The notes below the pieces were generated by a model. It made no database searches and was not told where the DNA came from. It was given only the letters and a program-made list of their open reading frames with translations. Both the position numbers and the translations under genes were made by a program. A stretch of 64,000 nucleotides of DNA from Aquimarina sp. TRL1 (GTDB taxonomy: Bacteria > Bacteroidota > Bacteroidia > Flavobacteriales > Flavobacteriaceae): NCBI RefSeq assembly GCF_013365535.1, contig NZ_CP053590.1, forward strand, positions 164,001 through 228,000. The letters run 5' to 3'. Positions 8,646-18,586 of the stretch are shown in pieces. The first letter of the stretch is position 1. Every line of letters begins with the position of its first letter.

Positions 8646-8711
8646 GTGTAAAGTTTTATAATTGTCTGCCAATACAGACAGGTAAAAACGAAAAAAATAA
8701 TAACTTTACAC
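8646..8711. promoter_or_regulatory. Symmetrical divergent promoter region of birA and rsfS
   Basis: A perfect 10-bp inverted repeat, GTGTAAAGTT at 8646-8655 and AACTTTACAC at 8702-8711, brackets the region, so both genes read the same AACTTTACAC close to their start codons. On the plus strand the arm is part of TAACTTTA, a near match to TAnnTTTG. Between the arms lies a second palindrome, TGTCTG-N6-CAGACA (8663-8680), a possible operator. Confidence 0.45.
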
Positions 8712-8726
8712 AAATTAAAAAAATGC

Positions 8727-9098
8727 ATGATTAAAAAAGAAATTAGTACTGACCAATTAATAACTCAAATCATTAAAGGGATTGAAGAAGTTAAAGGAAG
8801 TGATATTAGCATTTTAGATTTACGAGAAATAGAAAACACTGTTTGTGAATATTTTATCATCTGCAACGGTACTTCGAACACCCAGGTTAATGCCATTGTG
8901 AACTCTGTACAAAAAACAGTAAGCAAATCTTTAAAAGATAAACCTTGGCATGTAGAGGGTAGTGATAATGCGGAGTGGGTTTTAATTGATTACGTCAATG
9001 TAGTGGTTCATGTTTTTCAAAAACACATTAGAGAGTTCTATGACATAGAGGGATTATGGGGAGATGCGAAGACTACTACAATAAATACAAATTTTTAA
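8727..9098 (+). CDS. rsfS: Ribosome silencing factor RsfS
   Basis: A 123-residue member of the RsfS/Iojap (DUF143) family. It binds ribosomal protein uL14 on the 50S subunit and blocks subunit joining when nutrients are short. The family is recognised from the central EYFIICNGTSNTQV, the KPWHVEGSDNAEWVLIDY stretch and the terminal FYDIEGLWGDA. Its length fits the family. It lies 18 nt upstream of ftsH and begins the co-directional group rsfS-ftsH. The ATG at 8727 is preceded by an overlapping-frame ATG at 8724. Confidence 0.95.
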   Translation: MIKKEISTDQLITQIIKGIEEVKGSDISILDLREIENTVCEYFIICNGTSNTQVNAIVNSVQKTVSKSLKDKPWHVEGSDNAEWVLIDYVNVVVHVFQKHIREFYDIEGLWGDAKTTTINTNF

Positions 9099-9116
9099 AA
9101 AAAGAAAGAGCGGTAA

Positions 9117-11069
9117 ATGGCTAAAGAGAGTAAAAAACTAGAACCAAACAAAAAACCTAAGTTTAATGCTTACTGGATATATGCTATTATCATTGTTGGA
9201 TTTTTAGCATTGAATTTTTTAGGAAGTAACGGTTGGGGAGCTGCCCCAAAAACCACTCCTTCCGATTTTCAGAAATACCTCAGCAATGGAGAAGTAGAAC
9301 GAGTTGTTATTCTCAACCGAAGAGAAGCAAAGGTATTCCTTACCAACGAAGCAAAAGCACAAGAAAAACACACTAAAAAAAGAAGTAAATCTTTATTATC
9401 ATCCGGATTAAATGAGCCTGATTATCAATTCGAATTTGGAGATCTTCAAAATTTCGAAAATGAAATCCAGCGAATTAAAACAGAAAACGGATTATCGACT
9501 CAAGTAATTTACGACACCGAAAGCAATGTATGGGGAGACATTTTAGTAACACTACTTCCCTTTGCACTTATCATTGGAGTATGGGTATTTATCATGCGTA
9601 GAATGAGTGGTGGTGCTGGAGGAGGTGCCGGAGGGCAGATTTTCAATATTGGAAAATCAAAAGCAAAACTTTTTGATCAAAATACAGATGTCAAAGTTTC
9701 TTTTGAGAATGTAGCCGGACTAGAAGGTGCTAAAGAAGAAGTACAAGAAATCGTAGATTTTCTTAAAAACCCTGAAAAATACACCTCATTAGGAGGTAAA
9801 ATCCCTAAGGGGGCTCTTCTTGTAGGTCCTCCAGGAACCGGAAAAACCTTATTAGCAAAAGCAGTAGCAGGAGAAGCCAAAGTACCTTTCTTCTCTCTTT
9901 CAGGATCTGATTTTGTAGAAATGTTTGTGGGAGTTGGAGCCTCTCGTGTTAGAGACCTTTTCAAACAAGCCAAGGAAAAATCCCCAGCCATAATATTTAT
10001 CGATGAGATTGATGCCATTGGTAGGGCTCGTGGAAAAAGTAATTTCTCCGGATCAAATGACGAACGAGAAAACACCCTGAATCAGCTCCTAACTGAAATG
10101 GACGGTTTTGGCACGAATACCAATGTAATTGTAATTGCTGCTACTAACAGAGCTGATGTATTAGACAAAGCCCTGATGAGAGCTGGACGTTTTGACAGAC
10201 AAATATTTGTAGACCTGCCTGATATCAGAGAACGAAAAGAAATTTTCGAAGTTCACCTAAAACCTTTAAAAAAGGTAGAAAATGAATTAGATACCGATTT
10301 CATGGCCAAGCAGACCCCTGGATTCTCAGGAGCTGATATTGCTAATGTTTGTAATGAAGCAGCACTTATTGCTGCCAGAAAAGGAAACACAGCCGTAGGA
10401 AAACAAGATTTCTTAGATGCTGTGGACAGAATTGTTGGTGGTCTAGAAAAGAAAAACAAAATCATTACCCCAGAGGAGAAAAAAGCCATTGCTTTTCACG
10501 AAGCAGGTCATGCCACTGTTAGCTGGATGTTAGAACATGCTGCTCCCCTGGTAAAAGTAACTATTGTACCTAGAGGACAATCATTAGGAGCTGCCTGGTA
10601 CTTACCAGAAGAACGTCTTATTGTACGACCAGGTCAAATGCTGGATGAGATGTGCGCAACACTGGGAGGACGTGCTGCAGAAAAAGTCATCTTTAATAAG
10701 ATATCTACCGGAGCATTAAGCGACCTGGAAAAAGTAACCAAACAAGCAAGAGCAATGGTTACTATATATGGACTAAATGATAAGATAGGAAATATCACCT
10801 ATTACGATTCTTCGGGTCAAAATGAATACGGATTTACTAAACCTTATAGCGAACAGACCAGTGAGCTTATCGATAAAGAAATCTCCAATATCATTGAAGA
10901 ACAGTATCAACGTGCAATAAAACTGTTAGAAGAACACAAAGACAAGCTAACAGAATTAGCAGAAGTACTACTAGAAAAAGAAGTAATTTTTAAAGATAAC
11001 CTGGAAGAAATCTTCGGAAAACGCCCTTTCGAAAAGGAAAAAGAAGAAACAACTGAAGACCCTTCATAG
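9117..11069 (+). CDS. ftsH: ATP-dependent zinc metalloprotease FtsH
   Basis: A 650-residue membrane-anchored AAA+ protease that degrades misfolded membrane proteins and short-lived regulators. Transmembrane helices lie at about residues 19-36 and 142-160, enclosing the periplasmic domain. The AAA module has Walker A at 237-244 (GPPGTGKT), Walker [10 protein letters not shown] near 294-302 and the second region of homology near 343-361. The zinc site is HEAGH at 461-465, with the distal Asp in GALSDLEK. The C-terminus is Glu/Lys-rich. The length is usual for the family. A strong terminator follows at 11101-11140, so rsfS-ftsH forms one unit. Confidence 0.97.
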   Translation: MAKESKKLEPNKKPKFNAYWIYAIIIVGFLALNFLGSNGWGAAPKTTPSDFQKYLSNGEVERVVILNRREAKVFLTNEAKAQEKHTKKRSKSLLSSGLNEPDYQFEFGDLQNFENEIQRIKTENGLSTQVIYDTESNVWGDILVTLLPFALIIGVWVFIMRRMSGGAGGGAGGQIFNIGKSKAKLFDQNTDVKVSFENVAGLEGAKEEVQEIVDFLKNPEKYTSLGGKIPKGALLVGPPGTGKTLLAKAVAGEAKVPFFSLSGSDFVEMFVGVGASRVRDLFKQAKEKSPAIIFIDEIDAIGRARGKSNFSGSNDERENTLNQLLTEMDGFGTNTNVIVIAATNRADVLDKALMRAGRFDRQIFVDLPDIRERKEIFEVHLKPLKKVENELDTDFMAKQTPGFSGADIANVCNEAALIAARKGNTAVGKQDFLDAVDRIVGGLEKKNKIITPEEKKAIAFHEAGHATVSWMLEHAAPLVKVTIVPRGQSLGAAWYLPEERLIVRPGQMLDEMCATLGGRAAEKVIFNKISTGALSDLEKVTKQARAMVTIYGLNDKIGNITYYDSSGQNEYGFTKPYSEQTSELIDKEISNIIEEQYQRAIKLLEEHKDKLTELAEVLLEKEVIFKDNLEEIFGKRPFEKEKEETTEDPS

Positions 11070-11100
11070 AAGTTTTTACTTGTTTTATCGTTTTAATTAA

Positions 11101-11140
11101 AAAAATCTTAACCTAACAAGAATATTAGGTTAAGATTTTT
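11101..11140 (+). terminator. Terminator after ftsH
   Basis: A perfect 16-bp inverted repeat (11101-11116 with 11125-11140) with an 8-nt loop, ending in a T-run. Its 3' edge abuts the next promoter element. Confidence 0.85.
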
Positions 11141-11141
11141 T

Positions 11142-11149
11142 TATCTTTG
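11142..11149 (+). promoter_or_regulatory. -7 element (TATCTTTG) of the LUD-cdsA-psd operon
   Basis: TATCTTTG is the favoured form of the Bacteroidota -7 element. It starts 2 nt after the ftsH terminator stem and lies 39 nt upstream of the LUD-protein ATG. Confidence 0.65.
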
Positions 11150-11187
11150 AACGTTTTGTAAAATCAAAGTAAGCAACCCCAATAAAA

Positions 11188-11799
11188 ATGAGTCTATTTA
11201 GAAGATTATTTTCCTCAAAATCTAAATCAGACCAGAAGAAGAAAGATCAGCAAATTGATGATCGCAGTAAATATATGCCCGAAATCGACCTACCTGTAGA
11301 TGAGAGCTTTATGCTTAATTTCAGGAAGAATGGAGGTAAGTTTCTTTATTGCGATAATGAAAATGAGATTCTGGATTCTTTTGACAATATCCTATTAGAG
11401 AATGATTGGTATGAAAAAAAAGTATTTTGTATAGAAAAAGGATTGGAACAAAAATTTTCAGGGTATAATTTAGAATTTACAAAAAACACCTCATCCTCTT
11501 TTTTCCTAGCTACTTGCGAATACTTGATTGCCGACACTGGTGCTATCCTGTTTTCTTCCAATCAGCTCGGAGAAAAGAAAATAACCGAACTTCCTGACAA
11601 TTTTGTTATCCTTGCCGGAACAAGCCAGCTTGTACAAAATATAGGCGAAGGATTAAAAGGAATAAAAGAAAAAAACAAGAATGCCATACCAACCAATATC
11701 ACTACCATCAAAAACTTTGAAACCCAAAAAGAAAAAGACTTCTTAAGCTACGGAAGTACATCAAAAAATCTATATTTGCTCCTGCTGGAAGACTTATAA
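11188..11799 (+). CDS. LUD domain protein (LutC/YkgG-like)
   Basis: A 203-residue protein of the LUD (lactate utilisation) superfamily, recognised from the central TCEYLIADTGAILFSSNQ segment and the following DNFVILAGTSQLVQNIGEGL stretch, which match LutC/YkgG. The fold is related to the NagB/CoA-transferase Rossmann superfamily. No lutA or lutB is present, so the lactate oxidation role of the LutABC complex is not supported here. The gene stands at the head of the cdsA-psd-ACBP group (1 nt between its stop and the cdsA start), a conserved flavobacterial order that hints at a lipid-related or redox role. Confidence 0.8.
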   Translation: MSLFRRLFSSKSKSDQKKKDQQIDDRSKYMPEIDLPVDESFMLNFRKNGGKFLYCDNENEILDSFDNILLENDWYEKKVFCIEKGLEQKFSGYNLEFTKNTSSSFFLATCEYLIADTGAILFSSNQLGEKKITELPDNFVILAGTSQLVQNIGEGLKGIKEKNKNAIPTNITTIKNFETQKEKDFLSYGSTSKNLYLLLLEDL

Positions 11800-11800
11800 C

Positions 11801-12604
11801 ATGAAGGAAATAATAACAAGGTCTTTATCTGGGTTTTTGTATATCCTTATATTGCTCCTATCCATTTTTATCTCTAGATACACCTTTATAGGCGTATTTT
11901 TTATTTTTGGAATTTTAAGCTTATACGAATTCCAGAAACTGATTCGCTATAATAAAATATGGCTCTATTTCCTATTTGCTTTTTTAATGTTGCTATTCAA
12001 CAGCATTACCCTTCCTGATTATGTAGTACTCACTATACTATTACTGACAATAGCTACTGAAATTTTATTGATCAGGGACTTAATAAGCATACGGATTATT
12101 CCGATGTTCGAAAAAAAGAAATACCTAACAAGTATATTTTATCTAATAACCTCAATTATATTTTTAACCCAAATACCAATCTATAACAACAAGTATGAAC
12201 CCATGATTATGGCGGGCTCTTTCTTTTTGATCTGGACCAATGATACATTCGCATATTTAGTCGGTAAAAACTTTGGAAAACACAAATTACTGGAACGCAT
12301 TTCCCCTAAAAAAACAATAGAAGGTTTTATTGGTGGGCTTGTCTTCTCTCTACTGGCAGGATATTTAATTGCTACCTTTACAGAAACATTATCAACCGGA
12401 ATTTGGTTGATTATAAGTGTAATTATGAGTATTTTTGGTTCTCTTGGAGATCTGATTCAGTCTAAGTTCAAAAGACAGGCTGGAGTAAAAGACAGCGGAG
12501 CAATTATGCCGGGACATGGAGGGATGTTTGATCGTCTGGACAGCATTATATTCGCCAGTCCTTTTTTATACTTGTTTTTACAAATTCTAAATTATGTTTC
12601 ATAA
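11801..12604 (+). CDS. cdsA: Phosphatidate cytidylyltransferase
   Basis: A 267-residue inner-membrane enzyme making CDP-diacylglycerol from phosphatidate and CTP, the branch point of phospholipid synthesis. The C-terminal CdsA signature SKFKRQAGVKDSG followed by PGHGGMFDRLDS is complete. Upstream there are about seven hydrophobic segments, including LYILILLLSIFIS near the N-terminus. The gene follows the LUD gene by 1 nt and overlaps psd by 11 nt, so it is translationally coupled to the decarboxylase that completes phosphatidylethanolamine synthesis. The linking phosphatidylserine synthase is not in the window. Confidence 0.96.
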   Translation: MKEIITRSLSGFLYILILLLSIFISRYTFIGVFFIFGILSLYEFQKLIRYNKIWLYFLFAFLMLLFNSITLPDYVVLTILLLTIATEILLIRDLISIRIIPMFEKKKYLTSIFYLITSIIFLTQIPIYNNKYEPMIMAGSFFLIWTNDTFAYLVGKNFGKHKLLERISPKKTIEGFIGGLVFSLLAGYLIATFTETLSTGIWLIISVIMSIFGSLGDLIQSKFKRQAGVKDSGAIMPGHGGMFDRLDSIIFASPFLYLFLQILNYVS

Positions 12605-13241
12605 AGAAGGCTATAAAATCATATCCATATCAATTGTCTTATTCTTAGGAATTAATCTTGCATCATATGTAGCATTACAAATAAGAGAATGGCAAGTAGC
12701 GATCCTGATTGTTACATTGATATTTTTATTTCTAATTCTTCAATTTTTTAGAAATCCAAAAAGAACAACAAAAGTAAATGACCTTTCTGTCGTATCTCCT
12801 GTTGATGGAAAAGTAGTTGTTATCGAAGAAGTTTTTGAAAAAGAGTATTTTCAGGAAAAAAGACTTCAAGTCTCTGTTTTTATGTCGCCAATCAATGTTC
12901 ATGTTACCCGACACCCTATTAACGGAGACGTTTTATTCAGCAAGTATCATCCAGGAAAATACTTAGTTGCATGGCACCCTAAAGCTTCTGAAGAAAATGA
13001 GCGAACTACAGTGGTTGTAAAAAACGATCATATTGATGTTTTATATCGTCAGATTGCCGGAGCACTAGCCAAACGTATTGTCAACTATGCTGTAGAAGGA
13101 GAAAAAGTCACACAAGGTAGCGACAGTGGTTTCATTAAATTTGGCTCCAGAGTAGATTTATATCTGCCCATAGGCACCAAACTCAATGTATCACTCAATG
13201 AAAAAGTAAGAGGGGGCGAGAGTATTATCGCTAGTTTATAA
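12594..13241 (+). CDS. psd: Phosphatidylserine decarboxylase proenzyme
   Basis: A 215-residue short-form decarboxylase that produces phosphatidylethanolamine. The self-cleavage site is G184-S185 within FIKFGSRVDLYLP; cleavage leaves the pyruvoyl cofactor on the small C-terminal subunit. Two hydrophobic helices occupy residues 9-52, and the FMSPINVHVTRHP segment contains the conserved histidines. It overlaps cdsA by 11 nt, and the ACBP gene starts 5 nt after its stop. Confidence 0.95.
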   Translation: MFHKEGYKIISISIVLFLGINLASYVALQIREWQVAILIVTLIFLFLILQFFRNPKRTTKVNDLSVVSPVDGKVVVIEEVFEKEYFQEKRLQVSVFMSPINVHVTRHPINGDVLFSKYHPGKYLVAWHPKASEENERTTVVVKNDHIDVLYRQIAGALAKRIVNYAVEGEKVTQGSDSGFIKFGSRVDLYLPIGTKLNVSLNEKVRGGESIIASL

Positions 13242-13246
13242 TTTAT

Positions 13247-13522
13247 ATGACGGAAGAAGAGAAAATAGATATTGAATTCAAAGAAGCATTCAGAAGGGCA
13301 TCAAACACAAAAATACAATTACCGCCTGATATCATGCTTCACTTTTATGCATATTACAAACAAGCAAGCTTATCACAGGGCATGGGCATGCACTCCCCTT
13401 CTGGTAACAGCGAACTGAGAAATGCCTTTAAATTAAATGCGTTATTTCAGGTAAAACACCTCAGCGTAAAAGAAGCAAAATTAAAATATATAGAATTAGT
13501 CAATAAATACATCATTGACTGA
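13247..13522 (+). CDS. Acyl-CoA-binding protein (ACBP)
   Basis: A 91-residue four-helix ACBP. The key pattern LPPDIMLHFYAYYKQAS is the conserved binding helix, followed by the second half of the domain with KYIELVNKYI at the end; the usual KWDAW motif is altered (FKLNALFQV). It is cytosolic and probably buffers or carries long-chain acyl-CoA for the lipid genes it follows. It closes the LUD-cdsA-psd-ACBP operon, as a terminator follows within 18 nt. Confidence 0.9.
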   Translation: MTEEEKIDIEFKEAFRRASNTKIQLPPDIMLHFYAYYKQASLSQGMGMHSPSGNSELRNAFKLNALFQVKHLSVKEAKLKYIELVNKYIID

Positions 13523-13539
13523 TTTAAAAGCATAAAAAA

Positions 13540-13569
13540 AGAGACTGAATACAACACACTTCAGTCTCT
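13540..13569 (+). terminator. Terminator after the ACBP gene
   Basis: A perfect 10-bp stem (AGAGACTGAA with TTCAGTCTCT) around a 10-nt loop, 17 nt after the ACBP stop codon. There is no long T-run, so it is a moderate call. Confidence 0.6.
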
Positions 13570-13828
13570 TACAATCAATCAATTTGTCGAAGACATACTA
13601 AAAAAAGTATTTGAAAACAAAGATTATCCCGAGAGCTATTAAAGCTTCTCGTATAGATTTTCTTATTTTATCCTAATAATGTTTTAACCAAAAAAACTGG
13701 CGTAAAAGATTATAAATCTTTATAAAACATTCTGTTACAAATATACAACCCACCCTATCTTACAATAGAATTTTTGCTGTTATATATTGGTTAAATTCCC
13801 AGTCAAGCTTTAACATTTTTTAAACAAA
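13570..13828. other. Non-coding gap between the ACBP operon and valS
   Basis: There is no credible gene here. One short bulged hairpin (CGAGA-GCT with AGC-T-TCTCG, 13630-13651) is visible; the remainder is AT-rich sequence with no motif I can name. Confidence 0.5.
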
Positions 13829-13860
13829 AAAGTTCGAAAAGCAACTACTTTCCGAACTTT
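13829..13860 (-). terminator. Terminator after valS
   Basis: A 13-bp stem with one mismatch (13829-13841 with 13848-13860) and a 6-nt loop, followed on the minus strand by a T-rich run. It lies 24 nt past the valS stop codon. Confidence 0.75.
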
Positions 13861-13884
13861 ATATAATCATCTTATGTTACTCTA

Positions 13885-16518
13885 TTAGCTCTTTAGGCTA
13901 GCTAAACTCGATTTCAGTGTTTCTATTTTAGCTTCTGCATCCGCCTGTTTCTTACGCTCAACTTCAATTACTTTTTCAGGTGCATTATTAACGAATCGTT
14001 CATTCTGTAACTTCTTTTGTACAGATTTCAAAAACCCTTCAGTATACGCCAATTCTTCGCTCAACTTCTTTATTTCTTCATCTACATTAATCGCTCCTGA
14101 CATGGGTACAAAATACTCATTAGATTTTACTCGGAAAGAAAGTGCTTTCTCTACCTTATCATCTACATAAGATATCGCAGAAATATTCCCCAGTTTAGCA
14201 ATAACCGCATCAAATGCCGTACTAAACTTCTCATGATTCAATACTGACATCTCAATCTGCTCTTTAAAAGAAATATTCTTTTCCTTTCTTATTGTCCGAA
14301 TTTCTGACACTACAGCTGCTGCGATTTCAAATTGCGCAATCAATTCCTTATTAACAGCCCTTTCTTTAGGCCATTCTGCTATAATTAACGCCTCTTCTTT
14401 GGTTCTATCCGAGATTTGATGCCATAATTCTTCTGAAATAAATGGCACGAATGGGTGAAGTATTTTTAGGTTTTCCTCTAACACTGCAATAACTTCCTTA
14501 TATGTTTTCCCGTCGATTGGACTACCATATGCCGGTTTAATCATTTCCAGTAACCAACTACAGAAATCATCCCATACTAACTTATACGTAGTCATCAGCG
14601 CATCACTGATACGATACTTAGCATAACTATCCTCTAATTCCCTTAAGGCTTGCTGGAATCTGGAACGATACCACTCAAGTGCTATTCCTGAAGCTTCTGG
14701 CTGAGGAATCGTTTCATCTACCTCCCATCCTTTTATCAACCTAAAAGCATTCCATATTTTATTTACAAAACCACTTCCCTGCTTACACAGCTCTTCATCA
14801 AACATCAGGTCATTTCCTGCCGGAGAACTCAATAACATCCCTACACGAATACCATCTGCTCCATAACGATCAATCAAATCTAACGGATCCGGAGAATTCC
14901 CTAAGGATTTAGACATTTTACGTCTCTTCTTATCCCTAACAATCCCAGTCAGGTAAACATTGGTAAATGGTTTTTCTTTTCGATATTCATACCCCGCTAT
15001 AATCATTCTTGCTACCCAGAAAAACAAAATCTCTGGAGCTGTAACCAAATCATTCGTCGGATAGTAATACTTAATTTCTTCATTATCCGGTTCCAGTATT
15101 CCATTAAATACACTCATTGGCCATAACCATGAAGAGAACCAAGTATCTAATGCATCAGGATCCTGAGTTAAGTCTGCATCTGACAAATCATTATTTCCTG
15201 ATTTTTCTTTTGCCAACTTTAACGCTTCCTCTCTGGTTTCTGCTACTACAAAATCCTCTTTCCCTGTTCCGAAGTAATATGCAGGAATCTGATGTCCCCA
15301 CCACAATTGTCTCGAAATATTCCAATCCCGCACATTCTCCATCCAGTAACGATATGTATTGACGAACTTCTCAGGAACCAGGTTTACCTCTTTATCCAAT
15401 ACTGCAGTAAGTGCTGGTGCTGCCAGATCTTTCATTTTTAAGAACCACTGATCACTTAACTTAGGTTCGATTACTGCCTTGGTACGCTCACTTGTCCCTA
15501 CTTTATTAAGGTGTGTTTCTACTTTTTCCAGTGCTCCGATTGCTTCCAGCTCCTTTACAATCTCTTTGCGAACTACAAAACGATCTTTTCCTTCATAATG
15601 CAGTCCATTCGCATTGAGTGTCGCATCATCATTAAAAATATCGATCACTTCTAACTGATGCTTATCTCCCAGTACCTTATCATTCTGATCATGAGCAGGA
15701 GTCACTTTCAGACACCCTGTACCAAACTCCATATCTACATATTCATCTTCTATAACAGGAATTGCTCTTCCTACAACTGGAATAATCGCCTTCTTTCCTT
15801 TTAGGTGTGCAAATCGCTCATCGTTAGGATTGATACATATAGCTGTATCTCCCATAATAGTCTCTGGACGAGTAGTCGCAATTGTCAACGTTTCTTCACT
15901 CCCTTCCAGCTTGTATTTCAAATAATATAAATTCCCTTGTTTTTCTTCATAAATCACTTCTTCATCCGACAAGGTGGTCTTGGCCTGTGGATCCCAATTC
16001 ACCATTCGATATCCTCTATAAATCAATCCTTTATTATATAAGTCTACAAAAACTTTTATAACAGAAGCGGATAAATTATCATCCATAGTAAAAGCCGTTC
16101 GCTCCCAATCACATGAAGCTCCCAGTTTTTTTAGCTGTTCTAATATAATTCCTCCATGTTTATGCGTCCACTCCCAGGCATGTTTCAAGAATTCTTCTCT
16201 GGTCAGGTCGCTTTTATTAATTCCTTCTTCTTTCAGCTTAGCTACCACTTTTGCTTCTGTAGCAATAGAAGCATGATCAGTCCCCGGAACCCAGCACGCA
16301 TTATATCCTTTCAGACGTGCACGCCTGATAAGAACATCCTGAATTGTATTATTAAGCATATGCCCCATATGTAGCACTCCCGTGACATTCGGAGGAGGAA
16401 TGACTATCGTATACGCCTCTCTATCATCAACTTCTGAATGAAAATAATTATTTTCCATCCAATAGTTATACCATTTATCTTCTACTGATTTTGAGTCATA
16501 TTTGCCTGATGAAGCCAT
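13885..16518 (-). CDS. valS: Valyl-tRNA synthetase
   Basis: An 877-residue class I synthetase that charges tRNA-Val. The HIGH-type motif is HMGH in [12 protein letters not shown], the catalytic KMSKS is in [14 protein letters not shown], and the CP1 editing domain lies between, with [12 protein letters not shown]. The C-terminus has the ValS coiled-coil arm. The reading frame is open for 11 more codons to a TTG, but that region contains the promoter element TACTTTTG, so I take the ATG at 16518, which gives the usual [16 protein letters not shown] start. Confidence 0.97.
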   Translation of the reverse strand: MASSGKYDSKSVEDKWYNYWMENNYFHSEVDDREAYTIVIPPPNVTGVLHMGHMLNNTIQDVLIRRARLKGYNACWVPGTDHASIATEAKVVAKLKEEGINKSDLTREEFLKHAWEWTHKHGGIILEQLKKLGASCDWERTAFTMDDNLSASVIKVFVDLYNKGLIYRGYRMVNWDPQAKTTLSDEEVIYEEKQGNLYYLKYKLEGSEETLTIATTRPETIMGDTAICINPNDERFAHLKGKKAIIPVVGRAIPVIEDEYVDMEFGTGCLKVTPAHDQNDKVLGDKHQLEVIDIFNDDATLNANGLHYEGKDRFVVRKEIVKELEAIGALEKVETHLNKVGTSERTKAVIEPKLSDQWFLKMKDLAAPALTAVLDKEVNLVPEKFVNTYRYWMENVRDWNISRQLWWGHQIPAYYFGTGKEDFVVAETREEALKLAKEKSGNNDLSDADLTQDPDALDTWFSSWLWPMSVFNGILEPDNEEIKYYYPTNDLVTAPEILFFWVARMIIAGYEYRKEKPFTNVYLTGIVRDKKRRKMSKSLGNSPDPLDLIDRYGADGIRVGMLLSSPAGNDLMFDEELCKQGSGFVNKIWNAFRLIKGWEVDETIPQPEASGIALEWYRSRFQQALRELEDSYAKYRISDALMTTYKLVWDDFCSWLLEMIKPAYGSPIDGKTYKEVIAVLEENLKILHPFVPFISEELWHQISDRTKEEALIIAEWPKERAVNKELIAQFEIAAAVVSEIRTIRKEKNISFKEQIEMSVLNHEKFSTAFDAVIAKLGNISAISYVDDKVEKALSFRVKSNEYFVPMSGAINVDEEIKKLSEELAYTEGFLKSVQKKLQNERFVNNAPEKVIEVERKKQADAEAKIETLKSSLASLKS

Positions 16519-16548
16519 ACTTTGGTCTGATTTTTGATTTTTAAAGTG

Positions 16549-16556
16549 CAAAAGTA
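16549..16556 (-). promoter_or_regulatory. -7 element (TACTTTTG) of valS
   Basis: On the minus strand TACTTTTG matches TAnnTTTG and is followed by GCAC, 31 nt upstream of the valS ATG. It decides the start codon choice for valS. Confidence 0.6.
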
Positions 16557-16593
16557 ATTATTATAAACGACAACAGGAAAGCCTTTTTAGGTT

Positions 16594-16623
16594 TTGAAGT
16601 TGCATAAAAAGTAACTACATTTA
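16594..16623 (+). promoter_or_regulatory. Candidate promoter of the DUF1573 gene
   Basis: TTG at 16594-16596 is separated by 19 nt from TACATTTA at 16616-16623, close to the -33 TTG and -7 TAnnTTTG arrangement of Bacteroidota. The ATG is 21 nt downstream. Confidence 0.45.
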
Positions 16624-16644
16624 CAAACAATAAAAACCTACACT

Positions 16645-17025
16645 ATGAAAAATATAATGATGATTTTATTTGTTGCTTTATTAGGTACAACAATAAATGC
16701 ACAAGAAGCCAAAGCGCAAATAAAATTCAAAACAGATGTTATCGATTATGGTGAAATAGAAGCTGGAAGCGATGGTATTCGCGAATTTGAATTCACAAAT
16801 ACAGGAAGCGCTCCTCTTATTATCTCCAGAGTATACTCTAGTTGTGGTTGTACTATTCCTGAAAAACCAAAGGACCCTATCGCTCCTGGAGACAATGGTG
16901 TCATCAAAGTAAAATACGACACAAAAAGAGTAGGTCCTATCAGAAAGACTATTACGGTTTATTCTAATGCAGAAGAATCCACAAAAGCTATAAAAATAAA
17001 AGGAACTGTACTCGCTAAGAAATAA
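16645..17025 (+). CDS. DUF1573 periplasmic protein
   Basis: A 126-residue exported protein. Residues 1-19 form a signal peptide (MKNIMMILFVALLGTTINAQ). The mature part is a single Ig-like/ASH-type beta domain with the diagnostic SSCGCTIPEKPKDPIAPG stretch of DUF1573, including the CGC cysteines. The biochemical role of the family is not established. The gene stands alone between valS (divergent) and the convergent aspartyl-protease gene, with a shared terminator downstream. Confidence 0.9.
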   Translation: MKNIMMILFVALLGTTINAQEAKAQIKFKTDVIDYGEIEAGSDGIREFEFTNTGSAPLIISRVYSSCGCTIPEKPKDPIAPGDNGVIKVKYDTKRVGPIRKTITVYSNAEESTKAIKIKGTVLAKK

Positions 17026-17074
17026 AATTATTTTTAAGAAAACATAAAGAAGAGAAGAACCTATCAGTTCTTAT

Positions 17075-17107
17075 AAAAAAAGCACCGATAAAATCGGTGC
17101 TTTTTTT
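17075..17107. terminator. Bidirectional terminator between DUF1573 and the protease/PDZ gene
   Basis: AGCACCGAT and ATCGGTGCT form a 9-bp stem around AAA (17081-17101), flanked by A-run and T-run on the two sides, so it can terminate both convergent genes. The stop codon of the minus-strand gene is 6 nt away. Confidence 0.85.
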
Positions 17108-17112
17108 TATTG

Positions 17113-18486
17113 CTATATTACTTTTTTAAGACGAAATGTATATGTCAGCTCCACTCCTAATCGTTCTATTCTTAACCGAATTTTCTTCCCTTCTTTGGAA
17201 TAAAACAGATCATTAAGGTCCGATAACTTATACTCATCTGCATTTTTACCGTTAATCGCCAGTAAGACATCCCCCTTCTTCAAACCAACTGCTGCTGCCG
17301 AAGAACCTTTCCGCACATCAACCACTTCATATTGTTTTGCCAGGCTATAATGAAAATTAGATTTGTATTCTGTAAAACTCACCATATCTCCTTCTTCTTT
17401 TCCACCTCTTGTTTCAAAGCTAAAAGAAACCGCCGATTTAGAATTTCTCAGCTGTTTTTGTACCCGAACACCTGTATGCTGTATCGTCAGGCCACTCATA
17501 TTATAGTAAAATGGTCTTTTGAAATACTTATTCTTTTTGAACCTGATTTTCTTATCCGGGTAATTAACAACAACATTAAATCTTTTCAACACACCTCCCC
17601 CCAGAGACCCCTGTCTTCTAAGTTTAGAAACTCCCCGAATATATAAGGAATCAGGAAAAGATGTCGTTACATTTTTAATTTTAAAATCCCCGATACGCAA
17701 TCCTTCTACCTTTGTTTTCTTTCCATAGATATCTCCGTTAAACCCTTTTCCCAGGAAATCAACAAAAGAATTTTGAGGAATTCTGATGTTTTTTTTTGCA
17801 TTCTCAAACAACCAAAGCGCAGAGCCCGAACCGGAATCCATCAATAAATTAAGATCCACCAGTCCCGTCGATGATTCATATCGTGCTTTGACATATGGTC
17901 GTTTACCATTATTAAAGTCCAAAACAGTATCATAGCATTTTTTACACTTTTTATATGTATAGGACTCCGGATTGTATACTTTCAATATTTTTGAGGCATA
18001 ATTAACCTCTATCACAAAATTTTTAAAAAAGTCATACCCTATAATACCATGCACAGGAAACCCCATTCTAGAAGACAAATCAATACTATCATCAAACACC
18101 ATATAAACCGTATGATTTCGACTTAGAGAATTCCCTATTTTTAATTGATTATTCACCGATTTGATCCCTTCCAGAGCATCTCCCCCTCCCAATCCTCTAA
18201 GTTTAATTTTAGAAATATTTTTCAGTTCTAAATATTTTTTGTTTTCCAGACTAAAAATAATAGTCGTTCCTACTCCTGTATCCAATACAAAAGATAATTT
18301 CTCTCCATTTAGCTCTACAGGAATCACAATCAAATTATTAGCAAGTTCAAATTTTATCTTGTCTTTTGTTAACTCCGAATCAAGCAAAAAACCTCTTTGT
18401 GAAAAAAGGAGAGATGTAAAAAAGAAAAAAAGAGTCAGTAATTTATAGGTCAAAAATTGATAATTTTCTTTGGGCATCGTATTCAT
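17113..18486 (-). CDS. Retropepsin-like aspartyl protease with C-terminal PDZ domain
   Basis: A 457-residue exported protein. A signal peptide covers about residues 1-30 (TLFFFFTSLLFSQ). The first aspartyl protease motif is LDTGVGTT with D69, and the second half has LLMDSGSGSALW, so two retropepsin-like lobes are present in one chain. The C-terminal ~80 residues form a PDZ domain (VVDVRKGSSAAAVGLKKGDVLLAING). Such proteins are periplasmic and proteolytic in principle, although many bacterial members lack a known substrate. An internal ATG three codons downstream is an alternative start. The gene is transcribed alone. Confidence 0.88.
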   Translation of the reverse strand: MNTMPKENYQFLTYKLLTLFFFFTSLLFSQRGFLLDSELTKDKIKFELANNLIVIPVELNGEKLSFVLDTGVGTTIIFSLENKKYLELKNISKIKLRGLGGGDALEGIKSVNNQLKIGNSLSRNHTVYMVFDDSIDLSSRMGFPVHGIIGYDFFKNFVIEVNYASKILKVYNPESYTYKKCKKCYDTVLDFNNGKRPYVKARYESSTGLVDLNLLMDSGSGSALWLFENAKKNIRIPQNSFVDFLGKGFNGDIYGKKTKVEGLRIGDFKIKNVTTSFPDSLYIRGVSKLRRQGSLGGGVLKRFNVVVNYPDKKIRFKKNKYFKRPFYYNMSGLTIQHTGVRVQKQLRNSKSAVSFSFETRGGKEEGDMVSFTEYKSNFHYSLAKQYEVVDVRKGSSAAAVGLKKGDVLLAINGKNADEYKLSDLNDLFYSKEGKKIRLRIERLGVELTYTFRLKKVI

Positions 18487-18586
18487 TACAATGAATATAA
18501 TAATTTACTTCAATTTTTAGCACAATAGTGCGCTATTTTTTAAAAATTTTAAGAAATTAGCGGCTATTTATTTTTAGATAAGACCA

